The notes under the pieces: generated by a model
Databases searched by the model: none
What the model was told of the DNA's origin: nothing
The model's input: the letters and a program-made list of their open reading frames with translations, nothing else
Shown here: positions 31,759-41,501 of the stretch, piece by piece
How the letters are laid out: every line of letters starts with the position of its first letter
How positions within the stretch are numbered: the stretch's first letter is position 1
Assembly (NCBI RefSeq): GCF_019693445.1
Contig: NZ_JAHRBL010000003.1
Span: 186,001-250,000 of the forward strand
Origin: Deinococcus aquaedulcis
Lineage (GTDB): Bacteria; Deinococcota; Deinococci; Deinococcales; Deinococcaceae
DNA: 64,000 nt
Direction: 5' to 3'
Made by a program: the position numbers and the translations under genes

Positions 31759-32844
31759 CTACGCCGGGCCACGAACCACCCCGGGCGGGGTCCACTCCCG
31801 CGCCGCTTCCAGGCCCAGCAGAACCCGACCAGCGCCTTCCGCCAGGGCTTCAAGTTCCACCTCGCCGGGCATGATGAACACGGGCGCCATCCAGGCCACG
31901 CGGCGCTCAATGCGGTCCACCAGTTCGTCCCAGCGGGCAATGCCCCCGGTCAGCACGATGGCGTCGGGGCGGGCGCTCAGGGCGCCGGTCTGCTCGCCAA
32001 TCGCCTTGGCCACCTGATGCACAAAGGCCCCCATCACCGCCTGCACCTCGGGGTCGCTAGGGGCGCGCGCTTCCAGGTCGCGCAGGTTGGCGCTGCCGGT
32101 GAGCGCCAGGAACCCGCCCTCGCTGGCGAGATGGGGCAGGGTGCGCTCACCCAGGTCGGCGGCCAGCCGCAGCAGGGCGCGGGCGGGCACCGGGCCGCTT
32201 TGCATGGCCCCCAGCGGCCCGCCGTCGGCGCCGGCCCCGGTGGTATCCACGGCCCGGCCCTGGTCAAAGGCCGTCACGCTGGTGGTGGCCCCCAGGTGCG
32301 CGACCACCACCCGCGCCTCGTGGAAGCGCTTGCCCACCTCGTGCGCGGCGCGCCGGGCCACCGCGCGGGCGTTCAGGGCGTGGAATTCGCCCCGGCGGGT
32401 CACACCGCGCAGGCCAGTCAGGCGGGCTTCGGGCAGCAATTCATCGGCGCTCTGGGGGTCCACGATAAAGGCCGGCACGCCGCGCACGCGCGCCACCGCC
32501 AGGGCCAGCGGCCCGCCCAGATTCGGGGGGTCCTGGCCGGCCTCGCCCTGCAGCGCGTAGGCGGCCAGTTCCTCGGTCACGCGGTAGGTGCCGGTGGGCA
32601 CGCGGCCAATAAACCCGCCGCGCCCCACCACCGCGTCGGGGGCGGGCCAGTCGGCAGTGAGGGCCAGGATGGCCTGGGCCAGCGCTGGCACCCCGGCCGG
32701 GCTGGGCGGCGCATCCAGCGGTACCTCGGCGCGGGTCAGCTGCAGGCGCAACTGGCCCGGGAGCGCCGGGTTCGCGCTGGGTTCAAGAACCGCGCAGGCC
32801 AGCTTCACGCCGCTGCTTCCGGGATTGATCACGTGGGCGATCAC
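31759..32844 (-). CDS. buk: Butyrate kinase-like acetokinase family protein
   Basis: 361 residues from GTG 32844. Acetokinase/butyrate kinase fold: VINPGSSGVKLA at the N-terminus (phosphate loop), GRGGFIGRVPTGTYRV, VVAHLGATTSVTAFDQGRAVDTTGAG and LTGGIAR. The GGFI..VP.GTY..T..L block is typical of Buk rather than AckA. It may phosphorylate butyrate, isobutyrate or another short or branched acid. No phosphotransbutyrylase gene is adjacent. TACGCT lies nine bases upstream of the GTG. Confidence 0.85.
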   Translation of the reverse strand: MIAHVINPGSSGVKLACAVLEPSANPALPGQLRLQLTRAEVPLDAPPSPAGVPALAQAILALTADWPAPDAVVGRGGFIGRVPTGTYRVTEELAAYALQGEAGQDPPNLGGPLALAVARVRGVPAFIVDPQSADELLPEARLTGLRGVTRRGEFHALNARAVARRAAHEVGKRFHEARVVVAHLGATTSVTAFDQGRAVDTTGAGADGGPLGAMQSGPVPARALLRLAADLGERTLPHLASEGGFLALTGSANLRDLEARAPSDPEVQAVMGAFVHQVAKAIGEQTGALSARPDAIVLTGGIARWDELVDRIERRVAWMAPVFIMPGEVELEALAEGAGRVLLGLEAAREWTPPGVVRGPA

Positions 32845-32872
32845 AACGGCCGCAGCGTAGCAGACCGGACGG

Positions 32873-32924
32873 GGCACCAGAAGAAGCGCGCGTCTCTGTG
32901 GGGACGCGCGCTTCTTCTGGTGCC
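32873..32924. terminator. Perfect 22-bp hairpin between hpf and buk
   Basis: Arms 32873-32894 and 32903-32924 are perfectly complementary, with an eight-base loop TCTGTGGG; the outer end is GGCACCAGAAGAAGCG. It begins nine bases after the hpf stop, so it may end the hpf message. There is no T tract, and it lies just upstream of the buk -10 box. Confidence 0.65.
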
Positions 32925-32932
32925 TACCCGCG

Positions 32933-33499
32933 TTACGCGCTGGGTTCAATCAGGCCGTAGTGGCCGTCTTTGCGGCGGTACACCACGCCGCAGATGCCGG
33001 TTTTCATGTTCATGAACACGTAGAAATCGTGGCCCAGGGCTTCCATTTGCGCCACGGCGTCCTCAGGACTCATGGGGCGCATCTCGAAGCGCTTCTGGCG
33101 CACGATTTCCGGCTGGAACTCGGCCACGTCGTCCAGGCCGGCTTCCACGTCGGCTTCGGCCGGGCCCGGCTCGGGGGCAGGCACCGCGTCGTGGCGGTGC
33201 TTGAGGTAGCGGGTCTTGAACTTGCGCAGCTGGCGCTCCAGCACGTCGCTGGCGCGGTCAATGGCGGCGTACATATCCGCGTGGTGCTCCTCGGCGCGAA
33301 TAATGCCGTGGGGCACGTTGAGCTGCACTTCCACGCGGTTGCGGCGGGCGGCGTCACGCACGTCGCGCACGGTGAGGGTCACCCGCGCGTCCGTGATCTG
33401 GTCGTTGAAACGGTCCAATCGGGAGAGCTTTTCCTCCACGTAGTCCCGCATGGCATCAGTGACTTCGACGTTCCGGCCTGACAGCTTGTAGATGTGCAC
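32933..33499 (-). CDS. hpf: Ribosome hibernation promoting factor, long form
   Basis: 188 residues from GTG 33499, with GAGGTGAAA upstream. The N-terminal S30AE domain (HIYKLSGRNVEVTDAMRDYVEEKLSRLDRF to about residue 100) binds the 30S decoding site. A Pro/Ala-rich linker leads to the C-terminal dimerisation domain VRQKRFEMRPMSPEDAVAQMEALGHDFYVFMN. Long HPF makes 100S ribosome dimers in stress or stationary phase. Likely promoter: ATGACA (33582-33577), 18 bases, TAGAGT (33558-33553). Confidence 0.95.
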   Translation of the reverse strand: MHIYKLSGRNVEVTDAMRDYVEEKLSRLDRFNDQITDARVTLTVRDVRDAARRNRVEVQLNVPHGIIRAEEHHADMYAAIDRASDVLERQLRKFKTRYLKHRHDAVPAPEPGPAEADVEAGLDDVAEFQPEIVRQKRFEMRPMSPEDAVAQMEALGHDFYVFMNMKTGICGVVYRRKDGHYGLIEPSA

Positions 33500-33552
33500 G
33501 GCTTTCACCTCTTCCTTTTCCCGGACGGTGGGGTTGCGCTCCGGTGCCCCCC

Positions 33553-33582
33553 ACTCTAGGCCCAGGGTCATGAGACTGTCAT
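33553..33582 (-). promoter_or_regulatory. Candidate hpf promoter
   Basis: On the minus strand, ATGACA (33582-33577), an 18-base spacer and TAGAGT (33558-33553), about 54 bases before the hpf start. The spacing is acceptable and the message would carry an untranslated leader with its ribosome binding site. Confidence 0.5.
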
Positions 33583-33705
33583 GCGAGCACGTTACAGCGC
33601 CCGCCGCGCATTCCGGGGTATGCTCCGGAGTGGAGCGCGCCCCCCCCAGCAGGGTGAAGGCCCGGCTCATGGTTGTGCTGCGGGCCCGGCGGTAGACTGC
33701 CAGGC

Positions 33706-34356
33706 GTGAAGGTGGACCGCCAGGAACAGGACGAGGCCCGGCGCGAGCGCATTGCCCGCGCGGCCTTTGAGCTGTTTGCCCGCAGCGGCCTGGACGCCAT
33801 CAGCGCGCAGGACATTGCCCGCGCGGCCTATGTGAGCCGCACCAACCTGTACCGCTATTTTCCCAGCAAGGTCCACATGCTGCTGGCCCACTTTGAAAAA
33901 GCCGTGCAGGCCAGCCGCGACGACGCCCTGGAACGCCTGCGGGCCGGCGCCAACCCGCAGCTGGTGTGGGACCGCGTGACCGCGCGCATGGCTGATCTGG
34001 GCGTACGCTACCGGCATCTGGTGGGCGCGGTGGGGCAGGCGGTACTGGGGGCGCCCCCCGAGGCGCCCGGCGAGCCGGCGGGCGCCCCCGCCCGCCCCGG
34101 CGACGGCCTGCGCACCGCCCTGACGTTGGCGGCCCTGGTGCAGCCGGTGCTGCTGGCCATGCAGGCCCAGGGCCGCCTGCGCCCTGAAGCCAACGTGCAG
34201 ATGCTGAGTGTGCTGCTAGTGGACGCCTTTATCCTGGCGCTGCTGCACGGCGGTCACCGCGACCAGCGCGAGGTACTGCGCGACTGGCAGGAGCGCTTCA
34301 GCCTGCTGATGCACGGCGCCCTGAGCCCGGACACGTCCCTGCGCGAGCGGCTGTAA
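33706..34356 (+). CDS. TetR family transcriptional regulator
   Basis: 216 residues from GTG 33706. The N-terminal helix-turn-helix is [52 protein letters not shown]. The C-terminal half is helical and Ala/Leu-rich with no recognisable ligand signature. TAGACT ends seven bases before the GTG. The divergent neighbour is hpf and the downstream gene is a nuclease; neither is an obvious target, so its regulon may lie elsewhere. Confidence 0.9.
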   Translation: MKVDRQEQDEARRERIARAAFELFARSGLDAISAQDIARAAYVSRTNLYRYFPSKVHMLLAHFEKAVQASRDDALERLRAGANPQLVWDRVTARMADLGVRYRHLVGAVGQAVLGAPPEAPGEPAGAPARPGDGLRTALTLAALVQPVLLAMQAQGRLRPEANVQMLSVLLVDAFILALLHGGHRDQREVLRDWQERFSLLMHGALSPDTSLRERL

Positions 34357-34655
34357 CGCGAAATCGGACCCCAGATCAAAGAAGAACCATGCCCTGAGGG
34401 TGGACAGGCAAAGCTCTGCACCAACCTGGCACCGCTCTGTGAATCTGCGATAGAGGGGTCCCTCTCCGAACGAGGCATGAGGGCGTCTGACTTTGTCCCA
34501 CGCGCAGGACGCAGAACGCGGAGAGGGCGAGGTCACGACCATTGCACCTCTCTGTCTGGCCCCCATCCCACCCCCCCTTAATGGCCGCCTTGTGCGCCAG
34601 CGCCCGGAGCGCGTCTGATGACGTGGTGCCGACAATTGAATGCTGGACTCTGCGG
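34357..34655. other. Gene-free stretch before the nuclease gene
   Basis: About 300 bases with no coding support and no clear promoter beyond TGGACT six bases before the nuclease start. A short GAGGG-GTC-CCCTC-like palindrome lies near 34453. I see nothing else in it. Confidence 0.4.
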
Positions 34656-35408
34656 GTGAAACAACCCGCTGCCGTTCTCCTGGTCAGCCTGCTGCTGGCC
34701 GCCTGCTCGCCTACCCCTGCTCCGCTGGCCAGCACCGATCCCTATGACCGGCTCATTCAGGCGGTGGGCGGCGAGGTGGCCCTGGCCCAACGCACCCAGG
34801 CCCTGACCCCCGAGCAGGCCAGAGCCTTTTTCGCCTCGTTCGGTATGGGCTTTCAGGCCCACGACACCCTGAGCGCCCAGCTGGCCGACGGCTGCCCGGT
34901 GCGTTTTGCCACGAGCGAGCGCAATATGTGGCACAGCATTAACGGCGGCTACTACTACATTGACAGCGAGGGCCGACCGCGCAGCGCCTACCGGTACCTG
35001 CCGCCCATCACAGCCGCCACGCGCGACACCACCTGCCAGAGCACCGTGGGCAACCTCGACAACCCCGAAGGCTACGACGGCGGCCACCTCGTGGGCAGTC
35101 AGCTGGGCGGCTGGGGACGGCGGGCGAACATGGCCCCGCAGAACAGCAACTTCAACCGGGGCAACTACGTGCAGATTGAAAACCAGGCCGCCAAGTGCAC
35201 CCGGCTGGCGCGCGGCGCCCTGACGTACCTCGCCCGGGTGACCTACCCCAACACCACCACGAACACGCCGTCCACCTGGACCCTGGAAATGACCATTGGC
35301 GGCGAGACCTTCAGCCGGACCTTCGAGAACGTGGCGTATGGCGGCGCCAGCGGAACGACGTACCGCCAGCAGGCCGTGAGCTGGCTGATCAGCAAGGGCT
35401 GCAGCTAA
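34656..35408 (+). CDS. DNA/RNA non-specific endonuclease lipoprotein
   Basis: 250 residues from GTG 34656. [17 protein letters not shown] is a lipoprotein signal. The nuclease domain has the beta-beta-alpha-metal active site: GYDGGHLVG (catalytic His in the DRGH-type motif, here DGGH) and [19 protein letters not shown] with the metal-ligand Asn. Such enzymes degrade extracellular DNA and RNA for nutrition or defence. Its stop overlaps that of the convergent SMI1/KNR4 gene. Confidence 0.86.
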   Translation: MKQPAAVLLVSLLLAACSPTPAPLASTDPYDRLIQAVGGEVALAQRTQALTPEQARAFFASFGMGFQAHDTLSAQLADGCPVRFATSERNMWHSINGGYYYIDSEGRPRSAYRYLPPITAATRDTTCQSTVGNLDNPEGYDGGHLVGSQLGGWGRRANMAPQNSNFNRGNYVQIENQAAKCTRLARGALTYLARVTYPNTTTNTPSTWTLEMTIGGETFSRTFENVAYGGASGTTYRQQAVSWLISKGCS

Positions 35409-35992
35409 GCCAGCGGCAGCGGCAGGTCGCGCAGCGCGTCCAGGAACGAGGCCATGCCCTGAAAGCGGGACTCGTCGCCCTGCACGCTCAGGTCCCCGGC
35501 CTGCACCGCCCGCGCGGCCCAGGCAAAGAAAGTGTCCAGGTCGGGGGCCACCACCCGGCGCAGGGCTTCGTCCGGGCCATAGGTGATGACCTGCCCGGCC
35601 TTCCCTGCCCCGCCGGGGTCCAGGTCCACCGCCAGACCGTTGCCGCCGCCGTCGGTGGCGAAGGGCAGCCAGCCCCGGCTGAAATTCACTGCGCGGATGG
35701 CGCCTTCTGGCTCGCTGGTCAGGGCCGGGTCGTCCTGGGCGAGGTCCATCCAGGTGGCGTGCTCCTGCACGGCGCGCCCCAGAGGCAGCCACGTCAGGCC
35801 AAACAGCACACCGGGCAGGATGCCGTTCTGGCCGTCGTGGGTGCTGTAGGACGACTGAACAGCCGGGGGCAGAGGCAGCCCCAGGGCCGCCTGCGCGCCC
35901 TCCAGATCCTGGGCGCGGGCAGGCGGGCGCAGCGGCGCGGCCAGGGCCGGCACAGCGGCGCGCAGGGCATCGGCAAAGGCAGTGGCGCTCAT
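35405..35992 (-). CDS. SMI1/KNR4 family protein
   Basis: 195 residues from ATG 35992. PARAQDLEGAQAALGLPLPPAVQSSYSTHDGQNG, FGLTWLPL and WLPFATDGGGNGLAVDLDPGGAGKAGQVITYG form the SMI1/KNR4 pattern. In bacteria this superfamily often supplies immunity to polymorphic toxins, but many members are unassigned. It ends tail-to-tail with the secreted nuclease gene. TACCCT ends six bases before the ATG. Confidence 0.88.
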   Translation of the reverse strand: MSATAFADALRAAVPALAAPLRPPARAQDLEGAQAALGLPLPPAVQSSYSTHDGQNGILPGVLFGLTWLPLGRAVQEHATWMDLAQDDPALTSEPEGAIRAVNFSRGWLPFATDGGGNGLAVDLDPGGAGKAGQVITYGPDEALRRVVAPDLDTFFAWAARAVQAGDLSVQGDESRFQGMASFLDALRDLPLPLA

Positions 35993-36160
35993 GGCTGCAG
36001 GGTACACGGCGCGCGGCGCGGGGCCCTGCCGGGTTTCTTTAGGCGCGGCGGGCCGGGCTGGCGGCAGCGGCCTGGGGCTGGGGCTTCCGGCACCCGGTCC
36101 ATCCCGTACACTGACAGGGTTGCCCTGCCGTGATTCGGCAGGAGAAGGAGTCGTGAAATC

Positions 36161-37258
<1,098 letters not shown>

Positions 37259-37261
37259 AGC

Positions 37262-37368
37262 GGGGAGTGGTAAGTAGGGAGTAGACAGTGGAAAAAAGAA
37301 GGGGGCGTTGCCACAAAGGACACGCCCCTTCTTCTGTTTCCACTGCCCACTCCCTACTGCCCACTTAC
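37262..37368. terminator. Long imperfect inverted repeat between ychF and mnmE
   Basis: 37262-37307 and 37322-37368 are complementary over about 45 bases with a few mismatches; the inner part pairs CAGTGGAAA..AGAAGGGG with CCCCTTCTTCTGTTTCCACTG. It starts just after the ychF stop and runs into the last codon of convergent mnmE, so it probably ends both transcripts. Confidence 0.75.
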
Positions 37369-38687
37369 TTCCCCACACAGAAATTCCGGAATACCGCGTC
37401 CACCACGTCTTCCTGCACGTCCTGACCCGTCAGTTCGGCCAGGGCTCGCAGGGCTTCTTCCAGTTCGTAGCCGGCCAGATCGTCGGGGAGGGTCTGGGCG
37501 GCCTGAATGTGGGCCAGGGCGCGGCGGGCGGCGTCGGCCTGCCGCTCGGTGGTCAGCCACGCTTCGCCCCGGGCAGCGTCGCCCAGCAGGGCCGCGCGCA
37601 CGGCCTCGCGCAGTTCTGGCAGGCCCTGGCCGGTCACAGCACTGACCTCTAGGGCCCCAGGGTCAGTCCAGGCGGGGGGCAGGTCGGCCTTGGTGCGCAC
37701 GCGCAGCACGCGGCCCGCCCCCGCCAGGTCGGCGCCCAGGGCCTCGCGCGGGCGGCTGCCGTCTTCCAGGGCCAGCACCAGATCGGCAGCCCCCGCCAGG
37801 GTCAGGGCCTGCTGCACCCCGGCCGCCTCGATCTGGTCGCCGGTTTCGCGGATGCCGGCCGTGTCTACCAGGGTCACGGGCACCCCGGCCAGTTCCAGGC
37901 CGGCTTCCAGGTAGTCGCGGGTGGTGCCGGGCAGCGGCGTCACAATGGAGCGTTCGTAGCCCACCAGGGCGTTCAGCAGGCTGCTTTTGCCCGCGTTCGG
38001 GCGGCCAATCAGGGCCAGCCGGGCGCCACGCGTGGCCACCTGTCCGGCGTGGGCGGTGCGCACCAGGTCCTGCAACTCGCGTTCGGCCTGGGCCAGCGGC
38101 TGGGCGCGGTCCTCTTCGGGCACACCTTCTTCGGGGTAGTCCAGCAGGGCCTGCAGCGCGGCCAGGGTGCGGGTGACCTGCCGGGCCACCCCCCCCACGC
38201 GTTCTCGCAGGGCGCCGCCGAGGCCCAGGCTGGCCTGCCGCCGGGCGGCGTCGGTCTGGGCTTCCACCAGATTCAGCACCGCTTCGGCCTGGGTGAGGTC
38301 CAGGCGGCCATGCAGGTAGGCGCGCAGGGTGAATTCGCCGGGGCGCGCCGGGCGGGCGCCCAGCGCCAGCGCGCGGGACAGCACCCCGGCCAGCACGGCG
38401 GGGCTGCCGTGGGTCTGGAATTCGGCCACGTCCTCGCCGGTAAAGGAGCGCGGCCCCCGGAAGACCAGACACAGCCCTTCGTCCAGCACCTCGCCCGCGT
38501 GGTCTACAAACTGCCCGAACAGAAAGCGGCCCCCGGGCGTGCGCGAGGGCACGCGCCGCCCCCGAAACAGCCCGTCGGCCACTGCCAGGGCCTGCGGGCC
38601 ACTGACGCGCACGATGCCCACCCCGGCGCTGCCCGGCGCGGTGGCAATGGCGGCAATGGTGTCGGACAGGCCGGTGCGCGAACTCAC
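37365..38687 (-). CDS. mnmE: tRNA modification GTPase MnmE
   Basis: 440 residues from GTG 38687. With MnmG it forms cmnm5U34 in tRNAs. N-terminal folate-binding domain ([23 protein letters not shown]), helical domain, and inserted G domain: [24 protein letters not shown]. The C-terminus NFCVGK matches the FCIGK ending that carries the essential Cys. TAGCCT ends seven bases before the GTG and no ribosome binding site is seen. MnmG is not in the window. Confidence 0.95.
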   Translation of the reverse strand: MSSRTGLSDTIAAIATAPGSAGVGIVRVSGPQALAVADGLFRGRRVPSRTPGGRFLFGQFVDHAGEVLDEGLCLVFRGPRSFTGEDVAEFQTHGSPAVLAGVLSRALALGARPARPGEFTLRAYLHGRLDLTQAEAVLNLVEAQTDAARRQASLGLGGALRERVGGVARQVTRTLAALQALLDYPEEGVPEEDRAQPLAQAERELQDLVRTAHAGQVATRGARLALIGRPNAGKSSLLNALVGYERSIVTPLPGTTRDYLEAGLELAGVPVTLVDTAGIRETGDQIEAAGVQQALTLAGAADLVLALEDGSRPREALGADLAGAGRVLRVRTKADLPPAWTDPGALEVSAVTGQGLPELREAVRAALLGDAARGEAWLTTERQADAARRALAHIQAAQTLPDDLAGYELEEALRALAELTGQDVQEDVVDAVFRNFCVGK

Positions 38688-38817
38688 GCCCGGCAGGCTA
38701 GCACCTGGGCCAACCGGGAATGAGGTGTGGAAAAGGGCGTGTGGGGCCCGCTTGAGGGTCGGCCCCTCCTTCCCCTTCAAAGTTCACGCTCATGCGCCGG
38801 CCATAGCATGGCCGGGT

Positions 38818-39609
38818 ATGCGCCTTCACGTGCTTTCTGCGGCCCTGACCCTGGGGACCGCCTTGCTGCTCACTTCTGCCACCGCCCAGACGGCAGCCCC
38901 GGCCAAAACGGCAACCCCCGCCGCGCCGGCCAAGGGGGTCAGCTCGGCGGCCACCACCAAGGCGGTCAGCGCCCTGTCCATTGAGGTGAGCCGGGCAGTG
39001 GGCGGCCGGATTCTGTCCTGCCCCGACGCCCTGAAGCTCAGCCCGCGCGCCGTGTGCCTGTACGCCACCCAGGCCCAGGCCTCGCTGCGCCCGCTGGTGC
39101 GCGGCAAGCTGGCCGCCCGCGCCCAGGGTGACTGGAGAACCACCGGCAAGACCAACGTGCTGCTGGTGAGCGAAACAGCGGGCGGGCCCGTGGCCGCCTT
39201 CGTGATGCTCAGCCCCATCAGCGACAAGGAAACGCTGGTGGTCGTGGACGCCACTCAGGCCAGCGCCGCCCCGGCCGCCAAAGCCAGCGTGCCCGCTGGA
39301 GTCACCAGGGGGCAGCCCTACGTGCTGGGCAGCGATCTGGCCGGGGTGGTCAATGTGGCGGCCCTGGGGGGCGGCAAGTACCGACTGAGCGCCGACGACA
39401 ACACCCTGACCGTGACGGTGGGGCAGCGCAGTGCCCAGACCTCGGGCGGCGCCGTGGAACTGCCCCTGGCCCCCGCCAGCGACGGCAAGAACCTGATTTT
39501 CCCGGTCTCGGCCCTGCGCGCGCTGGGCTGCACGGTGACCCCGGCGGGCGGCAGCCTGACCGTGGCCTGCGGCAGTGACAGCGTGGGCCTGAAACCCATC
39601 GTGTTCTAA
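38818..39609 (+). CDS. Exported protein with C-terminal copper amine oxidase N-like (stalk) domain
   Basis: 263 residues. Signal MRLHVLSAALTLGTALLLTSATAQ, an Ala/Thr/Pro-rich linker, an unknown domain with CPDALKLS and a disulfide candidate, and a C-terminal part (LPLAPASDGKNLIFPVSALRALGCTVTPAGGSLTVAC) that fits the copper-amine-oxidase-N stalk fold found in many exported proteins. Catalytic function is not evident. TAGCAT precedes ATG 38818 by eight bases and lies inside the palindrome CCGGCCA-TAGCA-TGGCCGG (38797-38815). Confidence 0.7.
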   Translation: MRLHVLSAALTLGTALLLTSATAQTAAPAKTATPAAPAKGVSSAATTKAVSALSIEVSRAVGGRILSCPDALKLSPRAVCLYATQAQASLRPLVRGKLAARAQGDWRTTGKTNVLLVSETAGGPVAAFVMLSPISDKETLVVVDATQASAAPAAKASVPAGVTRGQPYVLGSDLAGVVNVAALGGGKYRLSADDNTLTVTVGQRSAQTSGGAVELPLAPASDGKNLIFPVSALRALGCTVTPAGGSLTVACGSDSVGLKPIVF

Positions 39610-39624
39610 GACGGCACCCAGCGC

Positions 39625-39652
39625 CCACCCTGCCCATCCCCGGGCAGGGTGG
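39625..39652 (+). terminator. Terminator after the stalk-domain gene
   Basis: CCACCCTGCCC (39625-39635), loop ATCCCC, GGGCAGGGTGG (39642-39652), followed by CCTTCATT. Perfect 11-bp stem 15 bases after the stop codon. Confidence 0.8.
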
Positions 39653-39799
39653 CCTTCATTGGGGCCGGGGGCGGCGCGGGCTTCATGCAGGCTTTAGCGT
39701 GCCTTGGGCAATTCCTGGCGGTGCGGCGCGTGGCCCTGGCCCCACGCGGCATGATGGACAGCACGACTGCACTCCCGCTCTTTTCACAGGAGGAACCCC

Positions 39800-40513
<714 letters not shown>

Positions 40514-40701
40514 GCACAGGCCACCAGCGGGGCGTGGAGGAGCTGAGGCCCTCCGCGCCTCTTTTTCTGGCTGGTGGGGCGGCTTCCTACACGGGGGACT
40601 CCTCCCCCCAGTGCCCCCTGCGCCTTCTGGGGGACGCCTGTCAGCCAAAGTTCATGTTTGCTGACAGAATGAGGGCGATGAGGCGTTCTACCCTAGGCAG
40701 C

Positions 40702-41376
40702 ATGGCTGCCCCCCTGCGCACGCTGCTGGGCACCCTGGCCCTGGGTCTGTCGGCGTGCGCGCCGCAGGCCACAACCACGGTGCAGGCGAACACCCCGGTC
40801 TCGGCGGTGTCGTTCTATCCCCACGAGCCGGGCTTGGCCTGGACCTATCTGCTGGAGGGCGAGGCGGCCGATCAGCCGGCCTACCTGCTGCGCGCGCTGG
40901 GGCCGACCGTGTTTTTCGACCAGCCCACCCTGGCCTTTCAGATGACCGGGCGCGGCGCCGACCAGACGTGGTACCGCACGGTGAGCAGCAGCGGGGTCTT
41001 CCTGCACGGCCTGCGCAAGCCCGGCGTGACCATTCGCCTGCAGCCCCCGTGGCGCGAGGCCCCGGCCGAAGTCGAATGGCGCGTGGGCCTGAGCTGGCAG
41101 GGCCAGTCGCAGGTGACGGTCAATGCCGACGATGGCAAGGAGCAAGCGCGCGGCACCCTGACCTACACCTACGTGGTGCAGGACCGCCGCACGGTGCAGA
41201 CCCCGGGCGGCAAATTCGAGGTCTGGGTGGTCACCCGGCAGCTCACCGACACGCTGGGCGGCCTTTTTCCGGCCACCCAGCAGCTGTGGTTTACCCCGTT
41301 CGTGGGCGACGTGCGCACGCCCGAAGGCCTGCTGCTGACGGGGCGCAACTTCACGGCGCGCACAGGAGGCCGCTAA
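40702..41376 (+). CDS. Lipoprotein of unknown function
   Basis: 224 residues from ATG 40702, preceded by TACCCT at seven bases. MAAPLRTLLGTLALGLSAC is a lipobox; the remainder is beta-rich (YPHEPGLAWTYLLEGEAADQPAYLLRALGP, GQSQVTVNADDGKEQARGTLTYTYVVQDRRTVQTPGGKFEVWVVTRQ) and could be an outer-surface beta-sandwich. Family not recognised. A GCCTCGCCCC/GGGGCGAGGC inverted repeat follows at 41379-41445. Confidence 0.72.
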   Translation: MAAPLRTLLGTLALGLSACAPQATTTVQANTPVSAVSFYPHEPGLAWTYLLEGEAADQPAYLLRALGPTVFFDQPTLAFQMTGRGADQTWYRTVSSSGVFLHGLRKPGVTIRLQPPWREAPAEVEWRVGLSWQGQSQVTVNADDGKEQARGTLTYTYVVQDRRTVQTPGGKFEVWVVTRQLTDTLGGLFPATQQLWFTPFVGDVRTPEGLLLTGRNFTARTGGR

Positions 41377-41378
41377 GT

Positions 41379-41445
41379 GCCTCGCCCCTCCCATTCCAAC
41401 GCTTCAGAAGAGCGCCGAAACGTTTCCATTCCTGGGGCGAGGCCC
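41379..41445 (+). terminator. Possible terminator after the lipoprotein gene
   Basis: GCCTCGCCCC (41379-41388) pairs with GGGGCGAGGC (41436-41445) across a long 47-base loop, followed by CCTTTCTT. The long loop makes this uncertain. Confidence 0.4.
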
Positions 41446-41469
41446 TTTCTTCGCTTCTCGCTCTGCTCG

Positions 41470-41487
41470 GTTGATCTCAAGATCAAC
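41470..41487 (+). promoter_or_regulatory. 18-bp palindrome before dxs
   Basis: GTTGATCT-CA-AGATCAAC, perfect 8-bp arms, ends 14 bases before the dxs ATG and just upstream of its GAGGTAC ribosome binding site. It could be an operator or a translational hairpin. Confidence 0.55.
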
Positions 41488-41501
41488 AGCGAGGTACTTC
41501 A

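Noticed and set aside
33618..33698. TATGCT followed by a 21-codon GTG ORF on the plus strand before the TetR gene
   Set aside because: Very short, arginine-rich shadow of GC-rich sequence, with no second supporting feature; the TAGACT box nearer the TetR start explains transcription better.
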